Assembly (NCBI GenBank): GCA_001969505.1 | Contig: LSSK01000293.1 | Location: 1-13,732 of the forward strand | Length of the DNA: 13,732 bases | Reading direction: 5' to 3' | From: Zancudomyces culisetae | Lineage: Eukaryota; Kickxellomycota; Harpellomycetes; Harpellales; Legeriomycetaceae | Part shown: positions 1 to 5,749 of the stretch, piece after piece | Layout: each line of letters begins with the position of its first letter | Numbering within the stretch: the first letter of the stretch is position 1 | The notes under the pieces: model-generated | What the model was told of the DNA's origin: nothing | The model's database searches: none | Seen by the model: the letters and a program-made list of their open reading frames with translations, nothing else | Program-made: the position numbers and the translations under genes

Positions 1-396
1 TATTTGATTTTAATGCGGCATGCGAGAAATATTTGTTCTCAGGGTTATGTTCGGCTAGCTTTAAAACCGTTATATTTTTTTCATTAAGCCCAAGTCTTAA
101 AACATATACATGTGTTTATAGCAGGAGCTTGGAGAGATATTAAATTACGTAAATCAAAAGAATCGGGGATTAAATCCTCAACATTGCTCTATTTTCCACA
201 ATGTCAGGTATGGAGGGGAGTTTTTGGGTTATGCAAGTCTGTCTATTGGGACTGTTAGTATATCCATACCAAAACAAGCCCAAGCCAAGAAAACAAGAGT
301 TAAACAACTATGGCAAAAAAAAGAGTATAAATATCGTTGGTTTCGAACGGATGAGTAGAAGAAAGACAAGTTTCAGTGAAGCGACATAAAGTTGGT

Positions 397-404
397 TATA
401 TATA
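397..404 (+). promoter_or_regulatory. TATA-box-like sequence upstream of Hsp20
   Basis: TATATATA lies 65-72 bases upstream of the Hsp20 ATG. This leaves room for a start site and a short leader of roughly 35-40 bases. In AT-rich DNA such a string can occur by chance, so its role is inferred from spacing only. Confidence 0.4.
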
Positions 405-435
405 CACTAGAAATACAGAATAGATAATAGTAGGC

Positions 436-460
436 AAGAAAAGAAAAGAAAAGAAAAGAA
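436..460 (+). repeat. (AAGAA)5 tandem repeat in the Hsp20 leader
   Basis: Five perfect tandem copies of AAGAA end eight bases before the Hsp20 start codon, so the mRNA leader is almost pure purine. The start context is A-rich with A at -3, as is usual for fungal starts. A repeat this close to the start codon is likely to vary in length between strains. Confidence 0.85.
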
Positions 461-468
461 AACAAAAA

Positions 469-1356
469 ATGTTTCAAACCACCAAGGATAAAACCCAAGA
501 AGCAACTAAGGAGGCTCAAAATATGACTAAAAATGCTCAAAAGTCAGCCTGTGAAGCCAAAGACCAACTTGTAGATGACATATCCAAGCTAGCTTCACAA
601 GCAGAGTCAAAAATACAAGAAGCGACCGAGGGAGCTCAAAAGACAGCAGGAAACATTCAAGATACAGCTAAAGAAAAAGCCCAAGAAGCAGTTAAGGGAG
701 CTCAGGATATGGCCAAGAACGCCCAAAAGTCAGCCTGTGAGGCCAGAGACCAGGTTGTAGATGATGTCTCTGAGCTAACGCCACAATCAGACTCCAAAAA
801 ATCATCATTTGGTAGCTCGTTGCGCGAGTACTTTGATCCTTTTGAGCGCCAACTAACTGTTTTACGTAGTAGATTTGATACAGAGTTAAATGACCTAGTC
901 CATCAAACGCGATGTGGAATAGAAAAAATAAGGGGAAGTATGTCTGGTGAAGGTGATGGTAGTGACAAATCTGGTGGTGAGGAGCAGGCTGAATACCGCT
1001 TGCTAGGAACAAAAATCATGGACAAGCTCTGGAAACCGCGTGTGGATATAAGAGAGAGTTCCAATAAGATTCTGGTTCAGGCAGAGCTACCAGGTATTCC
1101 AAGGGATAAAGTGGAGGCAAAAGTGGAAAAGGGCCTATTATGCATCAAAGGCACAAAATTAGTAGAGAAGCTGACCGAAGGGGAAGGTAGAAGAGTCCAG
1201 GAGCGTTCGTGTGGTAGGTTTGAGCGCTCTTTTTCGCTTCCAAAGAACATTGATGCGGCTAATATAAAGGCTAATATGAATAATGGTGTGTTGGAAATTG
1301 AAATACCACTTTTAAAAACCGCTCCGGATGAACAAGTCTCGATTACAATCTACTAG
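469..1356 (+). CDS. Small heat-shock protein (Hsp20) with duplicated LEA-like N-terminal region
   Basis: 295 aa, apparently intronless. The C-terminal third (about residues 186-295) is an alpha-crystallin domain: it opens at KLWKPRVDI, contains ELPG, and carries the family pattern NGVLEI at 272-277. It ends with an I-x-I-type tail (ITI, 292-294), which in this family binds neighbouring dimers during oligomer assembly. Members are ATP-independent holdases that keep denaturing proteins soluble. Residues 6-110 are unusual: Lys/Glu/Ala/Gln-rich, amphipathic, with repeated QEAxxxAQ units resembling group-3 LEA proteins. They contain two copies of a 43-residue block (6-48 and 68-110). A linker with aromatic residues (about 111-185) connects the parts. 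Typical fungal Hsp20 proteins are about 150-220 aa, so the extra length is this N-terminal region. No signal peptide or membrane segment is evident. The Hsp20 assignment is firm; the LEA-like label is by composition and periodicity only. Confidence 0.93.
   Translation: MFQTTKDKTQEATKEAQNMTKNAQKSACEAKDQLVDDISKLASQAESKIQEATEGAQKTAGNIQDTAKEKAQEAVKGAQDMAKNAQKSACEARDQVVDDVSELTPQSDSKKSSFGSSLREYFDPFERQLTVLRSRFDTELNDLVHQTRCGIEKIRGSMSGEGDGSDKSGGEEQAEYRLLGTKIMDKLWKPRVDIRESSNKILVQAELPGIPRDKVEAKVEKGLLCIKGTKLVEKLTEGEGRRVQERSCGRFERSFSLPKNIDAANIKANMNNGVLEIEIPLLKTAPDEQVSITIY
484..798 (+). repeat. Diverged internal duplication within the Hsp20 gene (2 x 129 bases)
   Basis: Bases 484-612 and 670-798 encode two closely related 43-residue blocks offset by exactly 186 bases (62 codons). 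Both contain AQKSACEA[KR]DQ followed by VDD. The intervening 57 bases hold a third, partial unit (QEATEGAQKT). The copies differ at many third positions and some second positions, so the duplication is not recent. Confidence 0.85.
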
Positions 1357-2212
1357 ACTAATCCGAATTAAAGTGACACTCTTAAGTTGCTTTATCTTAT
1401 TTTATTTTATTGTATTTAGTTTTTTTCTGTTTAGCGTTTAGTGTTTATTGCAGGTCTGGAAAAGGTGCGGGAGGGAGGAGGGTGTACTGAATTTTTTAGA
1501 TCCTAAATGATTAATCTGGTCACATGCATCGAATCTTTAGACCTCCAATACTATTATTATTACTACATACAAGTATCGCTTAGGTATTTTTTCCTCCAAG
1601 CTTTTGTGATTATTAATTAAAGATGAGTGTAGTGAAAAGAAATAAGAATATATTTAGGGAATGGGGGCATTTTATAAACAACAGTGAGCAATGTGGTGGG
1701 GGGGGGGGAAGGGGGTTGTTTATTTGTGAACATTTATTTAGGCTTGTGTACTAGCTGGAGAAATTAATGTACAAATCGTTATTTTAGCGTAGCATCTATA
1801 TTTTCAACGTTTTTGTTCACTTTTGTTTTACCTCCTTATCAATGTTTTTGTGTTTAAACGATGCCTCACTAAACAGGTGGTGGTTAGAGTAAATAAATAA
1901 TAATATAAAAGCAAGCAACAGTAACATAAAAAGAGCCCAATTTTTTCTATCGTTTTTGAATTTTTCACATGATGCTGTTGTAAACGCTCTCACTCACCAT
2001 TGCGATGATGTAGTGTGTATTTGCGCGTGTTTTCATCAAAATCAAAGAACATGAATGGAATAAAAAAAAATACAAAGAATAAATGTGGTTAAAAACAAAA
2101 AGGATAATTGGACATCCAAATAATTCAGGTCAAATACTTTTTTTTTTGTGGTTCAAAATAATAGCATGTGCAAGATAAAATCGACTGTAAAAAAAAAGTG
2201 CCTATATGAATT

Positions 2213-2273
2213 AATTCCTGAGCCAACGCCCAGTAGGTATGGGAATCCTGAGAAGGTCGGAGGGGAATTGGCT
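2213..2273. other. Small GC-richer island with nested inverted repeats, possible structured RNA
   Basis: In strongly AT-rich surroundings this 60-base segment is markedly richer in G and C. AGCCAA (2221-2226) can pair with TTGGCT (2268-2273), enclosing a CCCA/TGGG hairpin (2229-2232 with 2240-2243). AATTCC (2213-2218) can alternatively pair with GGAATT (2264-2269), which is mutually exclusive with the first outer stem. No known RNA family was recognised and there are no snoRNA C/D boxes in proper positions. It may be a regulatory element or chance. Confidence 0.2.
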
Positions 2274-2622
2274 ATGTAAATATCAACTAGTATTGTTTTT
2301 TTTTGTGGTTTATGTGGTACTTATTTAATAAATTCATTGAGCAAAAGGAATTATAAACTATTTAATTATATCATTAAAAATTAAATGAAAGGGAGAAAGT
2401 GCTAGGAATTGTACAAATAAACGATAGATAAACAGCTATATAATAGATTTTGGATGATCTTTGCCCTAATTTGAATTTTTTGAAAAACCCAGAAGTTCGT
2501 CCTGAAGTGGCTGTTGATTTTTTATTTTTGGATTATAATTTAAAGTACAACATTTTAGAATTGTAGGCACTTGGATAAAAAGAAATTGTATGTCGCGGAA
2601 AAAAAGGAAAAATAGATAAAAG

Positions 2623-2629
2623 TATATAA
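2623..2629 (+). promoter_or_regulatory. TATA-like string unusually close to the lipin ATG
   Basis: TATATAA ends nine bases before the lipin start codon. A start site 25-30 bases downstream would lie inside the coding sequence, so this is probably leader sequence rather than the working TATA box. Confidence 0.2.
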
Positions 2630-2638
2630 CTAGAAAAG

Positions 2639-5600
2639 ATGCAGTATGTCGGAAGTTTGATATCGTCCGTTTCAGAGTTTTATAGAGACTTGAATCCCTC
2701 AACTCTGTCAGGTGCAATTGATGTCATAGTAGTTAAAGATAAACAAGGTAGATTATCGAGCTCACCATTTCACGTCCGGTTTGGCAAACTACAGGCATTG
2801 AGACCCTCAGACAAGGCAGTAGAGATTATTGTTAATGGGATTAAAGCGGATTTCTACATGAAGCTAGGGGAGGCAGGAGAGGCGTTTTTTGTGCTAGAAT
2901 CGGAGAAAGAGGTGTCAGGAGATATTATGACGTCGCCGATTGCTTCACCAACATTGACACAAGTAGACGATGTACCCGAGTATGGAGACTTGGCACGAGC
3001 AGGTAATCGACAAAATCAGACACCTGAAAAAGACAGTGTTGAAGGAGAGGGAGAGGGAGAAGGAGAAGGAGGGAATGGAATGATAGAAGTAAAGGGGGTT
3101 CTGGGAGAAATATCGGAAAATAGAAGCTCTATAGAGGGATTAGGACTAGGATTCAGGGATGATGGAGGGATTCCAGAGAGGAGTTGGAAGCACCGCAGGC
3201 CGTTGAGTGTGGTTAGTGACTCGGAGGTGGAATTCAAGGGGGTAGATCTTGAGAGGATTACCCAAGTAGAAGGGGGGAATAAAAAAAGTAAATGGGACTG
3301 GGGTAGCAGCATAGAGGAGGGAAAGAAGGACAAAGAAAAACAAGGAATTATGGAAGGGATGGCAAAAGAGGAGGAGAAAAAGGAAGAAAACGAGGAAAAG
3401 GAAGAAAAGGAAGAAAAGGAAGAGAAAGGGAGATGGGATGTAGAGGAAGAGCTCAAAAAGATGATTAGGAGAGATGTAGCTACAGTTGTTGACGGGGAAA
3501 AGGGGAGAGATAAACTACAGAGATCTAACTGTGGAGAAGATAGACTAAAGGCGGGACAAAGTCGAGAAGAGAGATTAGAGATATTTGAAAAGGGAGTTAT
3601 GGGAAAGGAGGAAGAGATGGAGTTGAAACCAGAGGCGTTTGAAAAAGAAGATATAGTATATTTGGTTAATGGAAACTATTATAAGGGCATATTGTTTGAT
3701 AAAGCGATTCTGTCAAAGGTTATTAATGGAAAAATTAAGGAGCTGGATACACTACCGATAAAAATAGACGAAAGAAACGAAGAAATGGATGGGCATGAGG
3801 AGTTAGTGCAAAAAATTGAGAGGTATATAGAAGAAGTGCAAAGAGGAGAAGGGGAGAAGGAGGGCGAGAGAGAAGAAGGTAGGAGAATGATACAAAAGAG
3901 TGCCACTATAAATACTGCAGCGGCGGCATCTTTGCCAACCTCACCGCGAAAGTGGAATTGGTGGAGAGGAAGGGCAGTCTCAGCGACTCCAGATCGCGAA
4001 AAGGGCAGCGAAGAAGAGAACGAAGAAAAGAGAGCAGAAGAAAAAAAAGCAGAGGAAAAAAAAGCAGAGGAAAAGAGGGCGGAAGAAATGATGGCAGAAG
4101 AAAAGAAGGCAGGGGAGAAGCTAAGAGATTCAAAAAGCCGGCGGTATGTTAAGACTCTGCGGATGACAGATGAGCAGCTGCAGTCGCTGGGGTTGCGGCC
4201 GGGCGCCAATGACGTGGAATTTCGAATTAAATCGGGTACGGGGTACTGTCGAGCACAGATATTTTTATACAGTGAGGATGTGCAAATAGTAATTTCGGAC
4301 GTTGACGGCACAATTACTAAGTCTGACGCATTGGGCCACTTGTTCAACATGGTTGGAAAGGATTGGACTCATACTGGTGTTGCTCGGCTCTTTACTGATA
4401 TTAGTAAGAACCAGTACGAGCTTTTGTATCTGACATCGCGGGCTATTGGCCAAGCCGACACGACTCGCGAGTACCTGCGCAACGTTCGACAGGGTGGCTA
4501 TCAACTGCCCAACGGTCCATTGCTGTTATCACCCGATCGTCTGTTTACTTCTTTTCATCGTGAGGTTATTATGCGACGGCCGCAGGATTTCAAGATGGCG
4601 TGTTTGCGTGATATCAAGAATCTATTTCCTCAGACTGCGACTCCGTTTTATGCGGGATTTGGTAACCGTATTACTGATGCACTGTCGTATCGCAGTGTCA
4701 ATGTCCCAGTTTCACGAATCTGTACGATTGATCCAACTGGCGAAGTCAGGTTGGAATTGATGTTAAATTTCAAGTCATCGTATTTGCATATGGGTGAGTT
4801 GGTTGACTTTATGTTCCCACCTCTTGCTAAGCAGATTGATCCAGTATACAACGACTATGAATATTGGAAACAGCCCCTTCCTGATATTGATTTTGATTCC
4901 ATTATTGATTCTGAAACCACTAACTCCAGTAAATCTCCACTAAAATCCGTGCCAAGTATACCAACGGGTCTCGTCACACACCCCACTGCAAAAACACTTC
5001 CAGTTACATCAATTTCACCTCCGGTTCCTATTGCTTTCAGCAAGGAAAGGAGCAATAGTCTTACTACCTTTACCAGCGTTTCTCCTACCAAACAAAAACC
5101 CTCACTCTTTTCTCGTATTACAATGACTTCAAGCTCAAACTCTAACACTATTTCTAGTTCAAACTCCAACTCCAGCTTTAATCTCGATTCTAGCTCTATT
5201 CCTGATAAACAATCTCCACCAACTTCTGCTTTTGCCCCCATTCACAATACCGTCGCCAATAATCTTTCTGGCCACTCATTTCTTGTTTCTGCATCCAACC
5301 TATCACTTAACTCTTCAAGTGTCCAATCCATAAACAATGATGGTGATGGTAGCTATGGTGATGATGGCGGTAATGATGGTGGTGGTCATAGCAATAGTGG
5401 TGATGTTGATGATGTTGATGATGTTAGTGGTGATGGTAATAATGGTAATAATGGTGATGATGGTGATGGTAATAGTCGTGATGGTAATGGTAATGGTAAT
5501 GGTAATAATGGTGATGATGGTGATGGTAATAGTCGTGATGGTAATGGTAATGGTGATGATTCTCCGAATGATGATAGTAGTGATCGTTTATCCGAAACTG

Positions 5601-5686
5601 ATCGCAATTTCAGTACTGTCAGTGAACTTAATGATCAATTATTTGAAGATTTAGGAATTGATATTAACGACTTTCCATATTTGTAA
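2639..5686 (+). CDS. Lipin / Pah1-type phosphatidate phosphatase
   Basis: 1015 aa, single exon. It dephosphorylates phosphatidate to diacylglycerol at the ER/nuclear membrane, setting the balance between phospholipid and triacylglycerol synthesis. The N-LIP domain spans residues 1 to about 90, opening with the canonical MQYVGSL and containing SGAIDVIVV and SPFHVRFGK, so the start is certain. The C-LIP HAD-type catalytic domain runs from about 500 to 730. Its DxDxT nucleophile motif is DVDGT at 554-558 (D554 and D556 catalytic), followed by YLTSRAIGQAD. The fungal YWxxPLPxID motif follows at 742-750. Between the two domains lie about 400 residues of mostly disordered Glu/Lys-rich linker. After C-LIP comes a Ser/Thr/Pro-rich tail, then a Gly/Asp/Asn repeat region and an acidic end. 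Fungal relatives are dephosphorylated and membrane-recruited by Nem1-Spo7 and phosphorylated in their tails; the Ser-rich tail fits this, by inference. Fungal Pah1 is usually about 750-900 aa, so this one is long. Confidence 0.97.
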   Translation: MQYVGSLISSVSEFYRDLNPSTLSGAIDVIVVKDKQGRLSSSPFHVRFGKLQALRPSDKAVEIIVNGIKADFYMKLGEAGEAFFVLESEKEVSGDIMTSPIASPTLTQVDDVPEYGDLARAGNRQNQTPEKDSVEGEGEGEGEGGNGMIEVKGVLGEISENRSSIEGLGLGFRDDGGIPERSWKHRRPLSVVSDSEVEFKGVDLERITQVEGGNKKSKWDWGSSIEEGKKDKEKQGIMEGMAKEEEKKEENEEKEEKEEKEEKGRWDVEEELKKMIRRDVATVVDGEKGRDKLQRSNCGEDRLKAGQSREERLEIFEKGVMGKEEEMELKPEAFEKEDIVYLVNGNYYKGILFDKAILSKVINGKIKELDTLPIKIDERNEEMDGHEELVQKIERYIEEVQRGEGEKEGEREEGRRMIQKSATINTAAAASLPTSPRKWNWWRGRAVSATPDREKGSEEENEEKRAEEKKAEEKKAEEKRAEEMMAEEKKAGEKLRDSKSRRYVKTLRMTDEQLQSLGLRPGANDVEFRIKSGTGYCRAQIFLYSEDVQIVISDVDGTITKSDALGHLFNMVGKDWTHTGVARLFTDISKNQYELLYLTSRAIGQADTTREYLRNVRQGGYQLPNGPLLLSPDRLFTSFHREVIMRRPQDFKMACLRDIKNLFPQTATPFYAGFGNRITDALSYRSVNVPVSRICTIDPTGEVRLELMLNFKSSYLHMGELVDFMFPPLAKQIDPVYNDYEYWKQPLPDIDFDSIIDSETTNSSKSPLKSVPSIPTGLVTHPTAKTLPVTSISPPVPIAFSKERSNSLTTFTSVSPTKQKPSLFSRITMTSSSNSNTISSSNSNSSFNLDSSSIPDKQSPPTSAFAPIHNTVANNLSGHSFLVSASNLSLNSSSVQSINNDGDGSYGDDGGNDGGGHSNSGDVDDVDDVSGDGNNGNNGDDGDGNSRDGNGNGNGNNGDDGDGNSRDGNGNGDDSPNDDSSDRLSETDRNFSTVSELNDQLFEDLGIDINDFPYL
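3040..4130 (+). repeat. Purine-rich low-complexity stretch encoding the lipin Glu/Lys linker
   Basis: About 1.1 kb of the sense strand is dominated by A and G, with runs such as GAGGGAGAGGGAGAAGG near 3047 and repeated GAAAAGGAA near 3385-3425. It encodes disordered, charged linker (EGEGEGEG, EEKEEKEEKEEK). The strand bias also creates long antisense open frames (3016-3456 and 3679-4350), which are therefore not genes. One more structured-looking island (DIVYLVNGNYYKGI, encoded near 3648-3690) interrupts it. Confidence 0.8.
4019..4120 (+). repeat. 15-base tandem repeat encoding (A-E-E-K-K)n in lipin
   Basis: About six to seven imperfect 15-base units; the clearest begin at 4034, 4049, 4064, 4079, 4094 and 4109. 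Each encodes AEEKK or a variant (AEEKR, AEEMM, AGEKL). The pentapeptide is highly charged and likely helical, directly before the catalytic C-LIP domain. Length variation between strains would be in frame. Confidence 0.85.
5335..5583 (+). repeat. GGT/GAT/AAT triplet-repeat tract encoding a Gly-Asp-Asn tail in lipin
   Basis: About 250 bases built almost only from GAT, GGT, AAT and AGT codons with nearly no C, giving a Gly/Asp/Asn/Ser-rich tail segment. It includes a recent tandem duplication: 57-base units start at 5447 and 5504, and the copies are identical for 51 bases (5447-5497 versus 5504-5554). Each unit encodes NNGDDGDGNSRDGNGNG. The protein resumes ordinary composition afterwards and ends in an acidic, hydrophobic tail. 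Confidence 0.9.
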
Positions 5687-5749
5687 TCATATATAAATAT
5701 ATTTATATATTTATATGTTTATAAATAACGATATAAATAAATCAAATTT
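5687..5749. terminator. Shared 3' region of the convergent lipin and Aip1 genes
   Basis: Only 63 very AT-rich bases separate the two stop codons. Plus-strand AATAAA-like strings occur near 5735-5741 and 5753-5757, the latter already inside the Aip1 stop region. The 3' UTRs of both mRNAs must overlap unless they are extremely short. No exact polyadenylation site can be read from sequence. Confidence 0.5.

Larger units (their letters stand above)
1..468. other. 5' flank of the Hsp20 gene, no supported gene
   Basis: No convincing coding sequence is visible. A 62-codon plus-strand frame at 201-389 overlaps the likely promoter of the downstream heat-shock gene, resembles nothing I know, and is probably chance. 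An inverted GAGAA...TTCTC pair lies near 25-40. I looked for arrays of alternating GAA/TTC pentamers (heat-shock elements) and found only badly spaced single units, so I do not call one. Confidence 0.5.
1357..2638. other. Intergenic region between Hsp20 and lipin, AT-rich
   Basis: I see no supported gene on either strand. It holds the Hsp20 3' UTR (T-rich tract at about 1391-1430), an 11-G run at 1698-1708 followed by a 5-G run, and several poly-A/T runs. Two near-identical T-run plus GTGGTT strings lie near 2138-2153 and 2295-2311. A GC-richer island at about 2213-2273 is listed separately. The last 100 bases are the lipin leader and promoter. A minus-strand frame at 2466-2717 overlaps the lipin start and looks like chance. 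Confidence 0.6.

Noticed and set aside
201-389. 62-codon plus-strand ORF before Hsp20
   Set aside because: Overlaps the probable promoter region, no recognisable domain, no good start context; likely chance.
1-468. Possible heat-shock elements (GAA/TTC arrays) upstream of Hsp20
   Set aside because: GAA and TTC units are present near 25-40 and 358-382, but the spacing does not fit alternating 5-base units, so no credible element was found.
692-1012. 106-codon antisense ORF in Hsp20
   Set aside because: Lies wholly opposite a firmly identified coding region; a shadow frame.
2466-2717. 83-codon minus-strand ORF over the lipin start
   Set aside because: Overlaps the certain N-LIP start and encodes Phe/Leu-rich low-complexity sequence.
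3016-4350. Long antisense ORFs (146, 223, 75 codons) opposite lipin
   Set aside because: They arise from purine bias of the sense strand (few antisense stops); products are Ser/Phe/Pro low-complexity.
5337-5654. 105-codon Met/Val-only frame and its antisense frame in the lipin tail
   Set aside because: Frame-shifted readings of the GGT/GAT triplet repeat; not plausible proteins.
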